From Hyphodiscus hymeniophilus (taxonomy: Eukaryota > Ascomycota > Leotiomycetes > Helotiales > Hyphodiscaceae): a stretch of DNA of 64,000 bases. Under the pieces are notes generated by a model. The model saw nothing but the letters and a program-made list of their open reading frames with translations. It was not told the origin of the DNA and did no database searches. Where the stretch lies: NCBI GenBank assembly GCA_016508695.1, contig VNKQ01000009.1, positions 868,001 to 932,000 of the forward strand, read 5' to 3'. The first letter of the stretch is position 1; every line of letters begins with the position of its first letter. Below are positions 12,082 through 23,430 of the stretch, one piece after another. Made by a program: the position numbers and the translations under genes.

Positions 12082-14695
12082 ATGGCTTCAGAAGTCGAAA
12101 GGTTTAACACGCTTAAGACACGAAAAACGGCGCAAATCGATGAAGCCACCATCGCAACTTCTAAGCCAACCGAAGTTAATATCGAACCTATTCTTTGGCT
12201 TGATGTTGCGGACCAGTATTTGAATCGGCCCGTTCGTAGTTTCCCTCTCGGAGACAGTGCTGCTTCGATTCCATCGAAAACAAACAAAGGATATGATGAA
12301 GGCACTGAAACGAGTAAAGGAGAAAGAGCCTATGCATCGGTCTCGATTCTTGATGGAACGGTATCAATTGAGCGGCACGGCGATAAGTATCACGTCGCTG
12401 CAAGATTCAATGTCGAGACTACCATTTCGGGGTACAACTCAGTGGACAAGTAGGAAACCCAAGAGGAGGAAGCCTCCGAGAACTGAGCTAATCCGGTGCA
12501 GGGACGGCCACGAACTTCATTTCCACTCTATCTGCTTGCAATACAAGAATAGGAGGGAGACAGAGAGGCTGGTGATGCAACCTTCATCGGATGCTGCGAC
12601 CGCGTTTACAGTCACAAGGGACACAAACACAGCGATCAATGGAAGTCTGGCTGTGACTGGATCTCAGACGCCAAACGCCAATGTCAGTCTTGGAATTACA
12701 AGGACTACCGGTTTGACGGTAGAGTATGCAATCAGTTCATGGACAGTGAGTTCACATAGGGTCAATGGTGGTGCGTTCTCCCATGAAGCTTCCTTCAAGT
12801 CACAATTGTTCTTTCCTCCCTCATCCCGAAAGACATCCATGCCAGATCTTTTGATCAATCAGGATGCCTCCCGGAAGATTTGATTGTGACTCAGGATCTT
12901 TCGTTGCCCAAATAGCTTGTCAAAATTGATGTGATTTGCCAGGAGACTCTCTCATACCGCCAGCGAAAGGTCTATTCGGAAGTCTGAAAGCAAAGATTGG
13001 GAAGGATGCCGGTGAACAGAGCGAGGAAGGTGATGTGAGGTATCAGTGGTTCTGGGCTGGGACACAAGATGAAACTAAGAAGTTGACCCCGGATCTTACT
13101 CGGACTGTGAAACGACACGTTGTCGTAAAACGTATTATACCATTGAAGGAGTTCCCTGTCGAGCGAGCGAAAGCTGCAAGAATCACAGAAGCCGCAGAAA
13201 CGGAAGAGAGAGTCATGACCGAAGCATTGGGATCTATGGAATCAAAGTTGAAGGAGATCCGCTCAGCAATTGCTAAAGCAAAAACAGATTTGGATCATTC
13301 AAGGAATGCAGATGAAGGTAAGAATCAAGAGAAAGACGTTGCAAAAGAGAAAGACATTGCAAAAGAGAAATTAAAGCCACCTCGTACAACGGCTCCCGGA
13401 GAAAAGGAAGTGTCGGAAAAGGAAGAAAAAGACGAAAATATCGAGAGCGGAGGAAGTGGCAACGCGAACGATAAATTGAAGGAGATCTCTGCAACGGTAA
13501 CTGCAACGATGGAGGAACTGAAGCTTGCAAAAGCACAAGAAAGAATTTGGGACACAAGAACTCGCATTGCAGCTGCGAAGCTAAGGGATATCCGTGAGAC
13601 GGCTATCAAAGCAAGAGTTGAACTGAATCTCGCGAGGATGAATGACAAGAAGCAAAGGCGGCCTCTGAGCCGCCTTCTCTGTTTTGATTTCGTTATACAG
13701 GTATGGAGGCTTTGATAATACGCGGACTGAAAGACTAAAAGGTGTGAGTAGGTCAGGGTCAAACGGCGATATGGAAGGTTTCATAGAGTCATGCTACTGA
13801 GTGGTAATACTGTAAAGTCAAATTTCCTCAAACCATCATTTGAGGGAAGGTTTCGATTCAAGGCGTTCATGAGGGAGAACGAGGCCAACATTCCGCTGGT
13901 AGAGACTCCTGATATCTCGAAGATTCTTGCAGACTTGAAAGAAAACGTACGTATTGATCGTCAAGCTTGAATTATAATAATATGCTGAAACATAAACAGT
14001 ACAAGGGACGGTTGGACGACTTACAAGGCCAATATGTAGAGGAAATGCGTGATATGAAGGAAGTGATGGTGCCTGAGAACCTCTGGTCTAAGAGGCTTGA
14101 AGCTTCGATCGAGCCTATGAAGCTGGTCCTGACTGAAACACAACAGCTCCCAGAACTCCGCACAGAGCCTGTAAAGCTGCAGCCAAGAAAAATCCAAACT
14201 GTCGATGCGCGTATCATAGAACGAGAGACAGACAAGAGAAATGTCCTGTCCATGCATGCTCAACTTCGACACGAGATGAAGAAGAGGACAGCATCCCCAC
14301 ATACGGTAGTTAAAATAGGTCCATCACCAAGCGGTACAGGAAATGGAGAGTCGTCGAGAGGAGACCAGTCTGCATCGCCACTTCATACAGATAGCACAAC
14401 AGTATGCTGGCCACATAAGGAACGGATGACACCGATGTGGAGGTACTGTGTTCGAGTAGGTTCCGATCAGGATGTATCGAAGAGACATGTAGCGAAGTGG
14501 GTGCAGGTGGGCAAGGACTTGTATCCGATCATGCACCCCAATCAGCACCAAATCCTTTATGCGGACTCAGCTAGCGCGAGTAAGAACGGGACTCGAAGGC
14601 AGCAAGAACTCGGACCCGAGGATGCACGAATCTCAGAAACAGCTTACCCTATGGCAGACTTACAAATAGCAAGATTAAGCCAAAGAAAGTACTAG
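12082..14695 (+). CDS. Large hypothetical protein with charged coiled-coil repeats
   Basis: Five exons (12082-12449, 12502-12770, 12943-13700, 13818-13946, 14000-14695) splice in frame into 739 aa; every junction closes a codon. The N-terminal third contains two short, similar beta-rich stretches and the motif FWAGTQDETKKLTPDLTR. The middle (about residues 250-460) is Lys/Glu/Ala-rich with heptad-like spacing and contains an internal repeat, EKDVAKEKDIAKEKLK, suggesting coiled coil. The C-terminal exon begins YKGRLDDLQGQYVEEMRDMK and ends in a low-complexity basic tail. No catalytic motif, signal peptide or membrane segment is seen. I do not recognise the family. Intron 2 (172 nt) is long for this window and may be alternatively spliced or hide a small exon. 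Confidence 0.6.
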
Positions 14696-15747
14696 TTTTC
14701 TTGGTGGAGTAGGTTGGCTGCAAGTACCGGTTCTCATTTAGACGAGTATTTAGGACGAATTGCCTCAAACGTAGCAAGAAGGGTTTGTGCCATTATGCAA
14801 ATATGTCGCAGCTGCCCTTCCTTGGGACCCGTTTTGCAAAACAAGAATGTTTTTGTTATGTATGAAAGACTCTAAGCTGCTACTTCACTTCAAAAGAGCA
14901 TTCACGAAAAAATAGACCCTGTCAACGATATACCGATGACCTGAGCCAACTCAGCCAACATATTAATATCAGATTCTGTACTCACTATTTCATATTTCAT
15001 TTTAGAAGGTAAGCAAAATCGAACTAGAAACAGAACTCGAGATCTCAGACCCAATCTTTAACCCAGTACTCGAACGCCAGATATGTTTCGGGGAAAGTTC
15101 GCTGCTTCCAATTTGGTCCGTCATCGTTGCTAGCTTCATGTACTCAATCAAAATCTAGCATAGATCTGACCAGTCAACTTGGAAAGCCGCATCTACTGTA
15201 TTACTTGTGATAACTTTATAATTGTGTACCATTGTGAGATAACCGAGACTATCATGCCCGCCATCGAAATCATGTTCTCTTGAGAGATGTTCATGGACCA
15301 ATTCGTTCATGGACCAATTCCGGCTTGAAAGCTTTGAGCTTCTGTATGAAATTATCTGAGTGGAGATTAACCAGTTGCTCTTGCAATCAAAGTTCAAGTA
15401 GATGCTCCCATGCATCTGCACAATGAGAGTAAATTCCATTGTCACCAAAATAGAAAGAATTTGACGAGTAATGTATGGCAGAGACAAAGCATCACTAAGG
15501 TCTTTTGAACTTTCATCCAAATTATCTTCTTGAAAGACGTCTAACAATGGGACAATTGGATGTCACAAAGAACTTGAACTCATCACCCTGTAGAACAAGA
15601 CCCATCATCCAAGCATAAATTGGACAGATTTCCTCCCCATTGAACTTCGACATACAAACGTTACAGATAACAAGCAAAACCTCCAGAGCAAGCCCAACGA
15701 ACATCCAAGAAAACAAAACCGAACACAGAACCAAAACACAAGAAAAT
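14696..15747. other. Intergenic region with a short tandem repeat
   Basis: Two minus-strand open frames (15155-15547, and 15522-15812 running into the next gene) have no family signature, and one lies antisense to the small membrane protein. A 16-nt unit occurs twice in tandem at 15289-15304 and 15305-15320. No gene is supported. Confidence 0.4.
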
Positions 15748-16005
15748 ATGCCTCGTTTCCCTATCTTCACCCTCAGCACAACCCTCGCAATCTTTATCTT
15801 CGTGTGCTTCAACCAGCCCCTTACTTATGTTAGCAATCGCTTTGTCTTCGCCGGAGGGCGTCTCAACTCTCTGACATTTCTGAAATTGATTGTTGGGTTG
15901 CTAGCTATTCTTCTCTTTTGGGAGCTCGGCTGGCAGATGGGTAGGAATCTGGCTGAGATGTATCATAATTATGCCTTTTTGAAGAGTTTGGCGGCGGCAG
16001 AGTAG
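15748..16005 (+). CDS. Small predicted two-helix membrane protein
   Basis: The 85-aa frame starts at an ATG in a good context (aaaatATG). It has two hydrophobic segments, about residues 5-22 (FTLSTTLAIFIFVCF) and 46-62 (LKLIVGLLAILLFWELGW), joined by a short hydrophilic loop. The N-terminal segment could instead be a signal peptide or anchor. No intron is needed. There is no recognised family; the call rests on length, hydrophobic pattern and start context. The overlapping antisense frame is hydrophobic too, probably as a mirror of this one. Confidence 0.5.
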   Translation: MPRFPIFTLSTTLAIFIFVCFNQPLTYVSNRFVFAGGRLNSLTFLKLIVGLLAILLFWELGWQMGRNLAEMYHNYAFLKSLAAAE

Positions 16006-16629
16006 AGGGTAAGAGGTTGACAGAGGTCTGCAAACGGATAGATGAGAAAAAGACATGATTTTACCTCAGAATAATAAGAGATTGACTAGCAATTCATTTT
16101 CCCCCCCGAGTATGCTCGTGACATTTAAAAATGCAGTATGCAGGAGAGTAGATTATAAACGCCAAAATAGATGCGGTAGTCGCGAGGATATTCTCTATAT
16201 GTCAAGAAAAGAAGACTACAAAACAGTCTACACAGAATTCATGAAAATAGTAGCAGCAGAGAGACATGAGCTCCCATCAAGCTTCAATTCCTCGAAGACG
16301 GAAATACGTACCACCCATTATTCAAGTCATACACTGAAGTGGCAAACCCACAGACAAGCCCACCACTCATTTACGCATTTGTTTGTAAGCTTTACTTCAT
16401 TCTCCCGAGCCGGTAAACTCTTCTCTGATATCTTCAGAGCCACTAATTGAATACCGGTCTGGCGCTTCTACAGCATAATTGTCTATATCTGGTAGTAAAA
16501 GCCTGCTCATTGGAGGGATTCCATCTGCTTTTCCGATTTCCTACGAACAAGGATCTGAAGTGCCTTCGTAGAAGATGCTATGATATGATCAATAGCATGC
16601 TCTTCTGCTAGCCTGTCGGTGCTGCTCCA
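16006..16629. other. Intergenic, convergent 3' flanks
   Basis: Convergent 3' ends of the small membrane-protein gene and the minus-strand gene. A 131-codon frame at 16055-16450 has no protein-like features. Nothing else was recognised. Confidence 0.35.
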
Positions 16630-17461
16630 TCAAACAGCGACCTGGACCCCATCTTTCTCCCACAAAATGACAACCAATCCATCAGGCAGTTCCCAAGGCT
16701 CGCAAGAAGGCGCTGCTCTGCTAGGATCGAGCATATTGACCGATAAAATGTTCATCCTCGTCGAGTTGCTCACCGATATGTGAATATCGATCAAAGATTT
16801 CCCTTCCCTTATACCTCGCCTCTGAAGCTGCCCCTCAGCCAAGCTTGTCGCTGCGGTGTTGTCATTGAGTCCAATCTTTTCTATCCTTCCATACCGTCCA
16901 TATACACAACCGTGTCTAAGGCCTCTCGCGTAATTCTGACTCCTTCCTCGACGACGTTCCTGGGCAGTGCCAGATTTGCTCCATGTTCGCCACTGCCTTT
17001 GCCATTGACAGCACTGCCATTGGTCTGCTTGAGGTTTGGATCTTGTTTGCGGTGAGCATCAGTGTCATGCTTGATGTCTGTTATTACTTGGCGCATGAGT
17101 TCGGGGAAGCTGGTGCAATCGCCGTTGCGGAGGAGGGAGAGGGCGTGTTCTTGGATCAGGGTGGGCCAATTTGTAGAGGATGCGTTGAGAGCGTGGACGA
17201 GGGTCTCTTGGATTCTTTGGTATCCCGTTAGAAATATACGGTTGGGTTGAAGGGAAAATGAACGTTGCAAGTAGATTCGAGGGCTCAAGAACAAGAGCAA
17301 AGATTGGGGTCATATCAACACGATTTTACGTACTTGTGGACATGACCGTCTTTGAGTAAGACACCATTGATTTCAGACCGCAGATCTGGATCTTGAGTCG
17401 AAGGGGTATAAGTACCTGCGGCCTTAGGGACGCGAACAGGAGTTGTAGGATCGGCACTCAT
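16630..17461 (-). CDS. Conserved-looking hypothetical protein, three exons
   Basis: On the minus strand, exons 17461-17334, 17214-16895 and 16850-16630 join in frame to 222 aa. The start reads MSADPTTPVRVPKAAGTYTP. The middle exon is predicted helical (IQETLVHALNASSTNWPTLI), with cysteine and acidic residues, then a Gly/Asn-rich linker (about residues 105-125) and another helix (VVEEGVRITREALDTVVYMD). The final exon ends DGLVVILWEKDGVQVAV. Donors GTACGT and GTATGG and the acceptors all conserve phase, which supports a real gene. No family was recognised and no signal or membrane segment is seen. It may be a small nuclear or complex subunit, but that is speculation. Confidence 0.6.
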
Positions 17462-18824
17462 GATGTCGTGTGCAAGGTCGTGTTATCACTTGTTTGACGT
17501 TTGTAATGAGCAGTCCAAACTTGGCAAGGACAGGAAGTTACAAGTGAGGTCCTTGTGAAAAGAAGGAAAATTGCTTCGACGGCCACAATGACAGTTTTTG
17601 GCGTTAGAGGAGAGGTTCAAGCGACGACTTGTTTTGATGATTGCCTATTGTAGGCTTTTTGATTGTTCCAACGGACGAGGCTGAGCGAAGGCTGGGAAAT
17701 CTGATTCGCTGACTAAGCTGAGCCAATCAGCATTGGAAAGGGGGACGAAGCAACGCCGTTCAGTTTTGGGACCCAGAAATACGGCTATTTATTAGTTTTG
17801 AAGCGATATATGTCAGTTTCGGTTTGACAGAGACATTCAGCTGTGAGGCTAGGAAGTGAGAATATGGTTTGCCAGTTGTGATTGATAGAGCCAACACAAG
17901 AGTGATAAAATCTTCGTTCTCACAGATTTCAGTCTGAGAGCGAAGCCCATTAGTAAAACCCAAGGTGTGAAAGTATCTAGCCAATCGACCGCTGACGGTC
18001 GACAACATTCAAATCTTTCTGAAACCGATGCCATGTTTCAGCATATGGATGAAAGGAATCCTATTTCAACCACAACACCAGTTGATTGGTGAGAGGTGGG
18101 CGTTGTACCTCGTCTGTCCAATTATGATGTCTTCGGGCGCTCTGCTTGAGCACTGCGGAGGTTGGGGAGAGAGGAACGAGCAAACGCAGTCGACAGCCCC
18201 TTGCACCAGTAGGTCTAGAAAGAACTACCCCTTTGAAAGTTCAACGGGGATGTATAGAGGTTGTGCCTTCCTTCTTCTTTGTTACCTCTCAAGAACATTT
18301 CCCAGGTTCTTTATTGAAATTAAAGGGACGAAGTGCAGGCACCTAATTATCCCAACGCCTTCATGCAGACTTCAAACGCAACCGTCCAGAAATCAGTGTT
18401 CGCAGCAGATTCCGAAGCGCAGCATTGTATCGAAATTTCGTACAAGATAGATACGTTCGACTTAGTCGAACCTCATTACAGCAATCTGTTACTCTAAGAC
18501 TGGCAGTACACTCTGGCCCGCGCCATATCTTGAAGCTTTCGATCTACTGTTCCACTAGGTACATCCGACAAGTTCTGTCGCAAATCGACTGGAAAGACCG
18601 TGGCGAGGATACAACGAACGACTGGGCTCATACGTACACCGTCTCGTCTCCGGGCTGGTTCCTCAACTCGCGGTTTTACAAGGGGTTTGGTTCCGTGGAC
18701 CATTAATTCAACTTCTATTGTCATTACTGTTGGCGCTATCTATCGTGGACAACCCCAAAGGCGACCTTCCAGAACCGACTCTTTCGAGATTTGCATGCGA
18801 GTCTCGCGGATAACTAATCTCACC
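17462..18824. other. Divergent intergenic region
   Basis: This is the divergent upstream region between the minus-strand gene (start 17461) and the secreted-protein gene at 18825. Short frames at 17760-18008 (-) and 18028-18450 (+) show no recognisable features. No repeat or RNA gene was seen. Confidence 0.35.
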
Positions 18825-19676
18825 ATGCGGTGGAAGGCCACTCTCCTCGCGATTTTACCCTTGACGGATGCGCTTTCGCTGGCGAATTTTCAGCAAATCA
18901 CTTCGATATTCATACCCATAACGTGCCAGCTCACGTACGACAGCCAGATACCTTCGTGTCAGGTCTCCGATTTCAATGATGGATGCTCATCTGCATGTCA
19001 ATCTGCGCTCAACTCGGTCGCCAACGATGTCAGCACTGCTTGCTCGGATATTGCCGTGAGCTCGAAAACGTTATTGGGAATAGTTTTAGATGGAGGAATA
19101 ATCCAGGCGCTGTGCCCTACAGCGGCATTAAAAACGACTACAACAGTGGCGAAATCGTCCTCCGTCATTGTAGTGAGTGCTTCTTCAGCAGCGGACTCTG
19201 TGACGATCCCTACATCAAGTCCTGGCGTGGTGGTGACTACAACCCCCGACACCTCCGAGGCGACAACAAATACGCCATCAACGCAGTCTGCGAGCCCTAC
19301 ACATTCAGTGGCCAGTACTACACCTTCAGTGACCGCAGAGAAGACAAGTTCTAAGACGGCAGAGTCGACAACTACTACAGAAAGTACCGAGAGCTTTGCC
19401 GCAGCTTCATCAACCTCTGCGGCTGTTCATTCTACAACTGATGGTCAAAGTGCAAAATCCACGAGTACCACGACGACAAAGAATGCCGCAACAACCGAAA
19501 CGACGAAAGCTGCTGTCACGACTACGATATCCAGCCAAGATTCTGATTCCCAAGGGTCAGGTGGTTCAGGGGGAGGAAGCCCATTCGATATCGCATCTGG
19601 CGGCAACAGAGTAGGAAGGGGATCGATGTGTGCGTTCGTGGTAGCGGCAATGAGTTGTGTTATAATGGCACGGTGA
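18825..19676 (+). CDS. Secreted Ser/Thr-rich, probably GPI-anchored protein
   Basis: A 283-aa frame without introns. The ATG at 18825 gives a clean signal peptide (MRWKATLLAILPLTDALSLA); an in-frame ATG at 18795 would add ten residues before it and is less likely. Residues about 30-105 hold a cysteine domain with at least six Cys (for example TCQLTYDSQIPSCQVSDF and DGCSSACQSAL), a layout seen in fungal cell-surface proteins. Residues about 110-245 are a Ser/Thr/Ala-rich stalk suited to O-mannosylation. The C-terminus has a Gly/Ser-rich stretch and a hydrophobic end (SMCAFVVAAMSCVIMAR), consistent with GPI-anchor addition and cell-wall location. Function is unknown; this layout is found in wall proteins and adhesins. 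It sits upstream of two other secreted-protein genes on the same strand. Confidence 0.72.
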   Translation: MRWKATLLAILPLTDALSLANFQQITSIFIPITCQLTYDSQIPSCQVSDFNDGCSSACQSALNSVANDVSTACSDIAVSSKTLLGIVLDGGIIQALCPTAALKTTTTVAKSSSVIVVSASSAADSVTIPTSSPGVVVTTTPDTSEATTNTPSTQSASPTHSVASTTPSVTAEKTSSKTAESTTTTESTESFAAASSTSAAVHSTTDGQSAKSTSTTTTKNAATTETTKAAVTTTISSQDSDSQGSGGSGGGSPFDIASGGNRVGRGSMCAFVVAAMSCVIMAR

Positions 19677-20544
19677 CACAGTAGGCTGATGGGAGAGAAG
19701 TTGAAGATCGGTGTCACGATTCACGATACGAACGCGATAATGTCTATGTTACGAATTAGCTCGGAAGCGGATTGAGGCAACCATTTGGTGTAGAAATAGT
19801 GTTGGATGACAACGACGAAGATATTGTTAGCACTTGACGTGCAATGGTTTGGAATAGCGGGTTCATCTACGTTTGTACAGGAATATCCTTGGTCGGAATA
19901 AAAGACCCAATTCACTGTGTTTCCAGTACGAACCTTTTCAGAAACCAATTTCTATCATCTTTTGCTGCGCGGTCATTCTCGTTACTCGTTACTCGTTACC
20001 CGTTACGCGTGTGCAAGGTTGCCACCGTACGTTATCAAACCCACACAGACCGTTTAGGTACTACATTCCATCTACCGAGTCTAGTGCTTCTGTGCTGAAG
20101 CGTGAAATAGCGTCTTCAGGTGGTCTTCTGACATTTTATTCAGTGCTGATTTCCATGATCAATAGCAAGATTCGAGCTGTCACGATCACCAGATGTCGCA
20201 CGTTCAGAGTCGTTGCAATGCTGGGAGGTTCACTTGACCCATTTCAGCTTCCATTTGCCACCTAGCACAGAAGTCTGTACTCTATGACGAACACTTTTCC
20301 CCAAAGCATTGTACTTGATACAACCTCTTGTCGCGCATGGACTTCTACCAACGACCACGGATCTCATACAGTCTAGGAATCAATTACAGAACCACCGACT
20401 CGACTCCATTCGAAGTATGAATTCAGCAGTTCAGCATCCGTCAATACACCATCAAGAATAGCGCCAAAGGCTCATCAGATTACTTGTCAAACTCCAAAAC
20501 GGAGCTTACAAAACCCCAGCTGATTGCCACTTTACAGCAGCAAA
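19677..20544. other. Intergenic region with short tandem repeats
   Basis: Four tandem copies of a GTTACYC heptamer occur at 19981-20008. Open frames here are not protein-like. The 3' part is the promoter of the secreted cysteine-rich gene. Confidence 0.4.
19981..20008. repeat. Heptamer microrepeat x4
   Basis: Four consecutive copies of GTTACTC, the last two with one change each (GTTACCC, GTTACGC), in a noncoding region. Confidence 0.8.
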
Positions 20545-20862
20545 ATGTACAGAACTACTGTTATCCTCTTACTCTCGCTACACGTCTTTCTCCTCCAGAC
20601 CTTTGCCCTCACGACTGGCAACGCCGAAGCGTCACGCGCTACAAAGCCCTGCACATGCGGCGTCAAAATTGGGCTTTTCTGCGGCCAGCGAAGCACCGCA
20701 GCAACAGGTGGTTTTCTGACTGGGGATTGCTTGTTGCTGGGACTTTATGGATGTAATAGCACGCTGCTTAACGGGGGACAAGCGGTGTTAACGCAGAGTT
20801 GTAATGGCACGAATCAATACTGTGTGGATGATGTTCCGGGGAGGGATCACTGTATTGGCTAG
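20545..20862 (+). CDS. Small secreted eight-cysteine protein (single module)
   Basis: The 105-aa protein starts at ATG 20545 in a good context. Its signal peptide runs through MYRTTVILLLSLHVFLLQ. The mature part has eight cysteines spaced C-x-C-x7-C-x15-C-x7-C-x15-C-x6-C-x9-C, beginning KPCTCGVKIGLFCGQ. The same framework recurs twice in the protein encoded at 21789-22902, so the two genes are paralogous. Small size, secretion and even cysteine number fit an apoplastic effector-like or antimicrobial-type protein, but that is inference from form only. No intron is needed. The module matches no family I recognise. Confidence 0.72.
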   Translation: MYRTTVILLLSLHVFLLQTFALTTGNAEASRATKPCTCGVKIGLFCGQRSTAATGGFLTGDCLLLGLYGCNSTLLNGGQAVLTQSCNGTNQYCVDDVPGRDHCIG

Positions 20863-21788
20863 GCGATGGTAGGATAGAGTTGACGGAGGAGGGCTGAGGA
20901 CAGAGGCTTGAGATTACTCGGTGGTTGGTCATCTTGATGAAGGGGGAATCACAGCCTTGCATTTGGGTATCAGCCAAAAAGACTTTGGAAGCAACTGATT
21001 TTAGTCTCTTGAACTGCGACGTTGCGTCGGCTCGTTTGCCAGGCTCGTTGGCCAAAATATTCAATCTTGGAAAAAGACGCCGGCTCCTCACATCCCGAGC
21101 GCAAATTTCTTTCATCTAAATTTCATCGTCATTGTTACGGTCAAGCCCGAACTCCAGTCCGTACAGCAAGTGACTTCTGATTCTGCGAATAGATCAGAAT
21201 CTCGGATACTACAAACAGTTGATGCGGTAGTCGCCAACGTTTTGTTTACTTGCACAATTTCCAAGAGTAACTTGATTAGAGAAACGATCATAAATTCAAG
21301 CACTGCTGAGCTTCTTCCTTCTTTCCCAATCCTTCCTTCGTGGCTCGCTCTTGACCAATTTTATGATGTCGGCGACCCAGCACAACAGGGAAGGCACGAC
21401 ATGTTTGTATACTGGTACACCTTTGGAGACTTCGTACCCATTTCCTTTTGTCTATTCTTCATCAACAAACAACATATCAACGACTTCATCCTCAACTTCG
21501 AGTCCCATTGCTTCTTATCAAGCTTCATTGCACGACGAGCTTTATCCAACTACATCAATCAACCCACCACCACACATCGAGCACATCACGCACATCAAGT
21601 GGCTTCGACGTTATCCTTAGCTAGTAAGCATAGTCGTGCTTGTTCATTCGCTGCTCTAATCTGAGTCTCCAGTACGATCATACATCTTACGAGTATTCAG
21701 CCAGCTGATACGAACTACGAACAATTGGTAGGTGTAGCTTGTCCATACCCAGCATTGTCCGATTCTCAGCTAACTTCATGCAGTCAAA
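20863..21788. other. Intergenic region between paralogous secreted genes
   Basis: A frame at 21363-21620 (MMSATQHNREGTTC onward) is Ser/Thr-rich but has no signal peptide or conserved cysteine pattern and is not called. The rest is the promoter and leader of the two-module gene. Confidence 0.35.
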
Positions 21789-22902
21789 ATGAAGCTTGCC
21801 AACCTCTTCGTCCTGAGTCTCACAACGTCATGTATCTCTGCTATTCCCACCGCACACGAGAAGTTAGCCAGGGACGAGCGGTTCGGAATTGCAACACCTG
21901 AACGGATGGTCACCTCGTGCCTGTGCAGCCATATTACGGGCACATTCTGCGGTGAGCGGGCTCAGTCGAAGGACGAACCAAAAGTGATCTCAGGAAATTG
22001 CAATGCAACAAGCCTGTATTTCTGTTCCCAGTGGGCAGCCAAAACAAGTGGCGTGTAAGTGGATCGGAGAAGGGAAGAAGTCCTTGATAGAGCATTTGCT
22101 ATCGAAACCCACTCCTGAAAAGGTATTTACTGACTTTCCATTACACAGAGCCGACCTCGTTCAAGCCCCCTGCTGGACCGGAAAATGTTTCCAACTTCAG
22201 TACAATGATACCGGCATTGACTCTTGCACTGTTCACAAGGCGGAGGCCCGAAGAGACGAACCCAGCATCCAGATCTCCGAAGCTGTTTCAAACAATCAGC
22301 AAAAGCAGCCTTCTTCGCCATCCTCACAAGCTGAAAGAGAACTCAAGAAGCTTGGTACCCATGTTTCTGAGACTGTTCGGATGCAGCCGTGCACCTGTGG
22401 CAGATCCACTGGGTCATTCTGCGGCTCGCAGCAACAGAACAAAGTCCTCACTGGAACTTGCAATGCTACTTCCCTCTACTACTGCTCTCCTTGGGCAGTC
22501 AATACAACCGGCCTCGCAGACCTTGTGCAAGGCCCATGTTGGACCAAGAAATGTTACAAATCCACTAAGCTTGGCTACGACGCTTGTACGCCCCCGAGAG
22601 CGCAGCCTCTCAATAATCGAGAGGAAATGGATGCTCAGAGTGATACCTACGAGCATCTCCGTTTCCCAGAGAGACTTGATGATCGAGTTGAAGTCAAGAA
22701 GCCCAATACAACGGCCGATACTGTGGCCAACATCGTTGTTGAAGCTCAGGTTGCCGAGAAACCTTCAGCTGAGCAACAGTCCGGCCCCGAGATAGCTCAC
22801 GAACATCCCATTCCCCGACGAGAACTTGCTCATCGGGATTGCACTAATACTCCTGACGACTGCACATGCAGCAACGACCATCAAGGGTCATGCCAGCGGT
22901 AG
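21789..22902 (+). CDS. Secreted protein with two eight-cysteine modules and a third stub
   Basis: Exons 21789-22054 and 22149-22902 give 339 aa; the GTAAGT donor and ACACAG acceptor rejoin the module in frame. A signal peptide (MKLANLFVLSLTTSCISA) is followed by module 1 (about residues 44-112, from CLCSHITGTFCGE) and module 2 (about residues 153-218, from CTCGRSTGSFCGS). Both follow C-x-C-x7-C-x(12-16)-C-x7-C-x17-C-x4-C-x(10-12)-C and share NATSLY, then ADLVQ and P-C-W-T. A Ser/Gln/Lys-rich linker separates them and an acidic, low-complexity region follows. The last residues (DCTCSNDHQGSCQR) repeat the C-x-C-x7-C opening of a third module and then stop. The module also occurs alone in the gene at 20545. 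Function is unknown; the form suggests a secreted effector or wall-associated protein. Confidence 0.75.
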
Positions 22903-23430
22903 TAAAGTTCGGTCCACCAACGGGCACACCCTATACCGTATTTTGGCAGGCTGCTATCTTCTTGAGGGTCTCTACACTGTTCTTACGAAATGGTGAAAAG
23001 GGACACAGCGAATAGGACAAATGTATGAAACGTTCTTGTCATTTGATGAGAGAAACTGGCTTGGGGCATTGTTACATGGGCATGCTGATAACTGATATCG
23101 TCCCCAGAGATCAGGGTGGTCGAATGTCGAGAAAGATGGTACGGAGACAGGCCTGTGCTCTCATGGAGCGGATGCTTGAATTCTTCTTGCGAGGAGTGAT
23201 GTTATACACACTTGTATAAGCTTACGATGGAGCACTAAGGGCATACACTATTGATTGGTGACAGGATTATGGGGCGAAAACGGTGGAAACGCATTGAGTA
23301 TAGATGATAGGGTATATTATGCCACAACAAGAGAATCATCAGCCAAACCGTGTGATTCCCAACTCCGTACTCCAGACCTGCGTATCCAACCCCCAATTCA
23401 TAACAGTCATTATTCCTCTCCTCGCTCGCA
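22903..23430. other. Intergenic, convergent 3' flanks
   Basis: This is the region between the secreted gene and a minus-strand hypothetical gene. No continuation of the truncated third cysteine module was found downstream in any frame. Confidence 0.35.

Noticed and set aside
15155..15812. Two overlapping minus-strand frames opposite the small membrane protein
   Set aside because: They do not join in frame, and the hydrophobic one mirrors the plus-strand helices; no family marks.
21363..21620. Ser/Thr-rich 85-codon frame between the secreted genes
   Set aside because: No signal peptide, no cysteine pattern, no splice extension; probably leader or promoter DNA.
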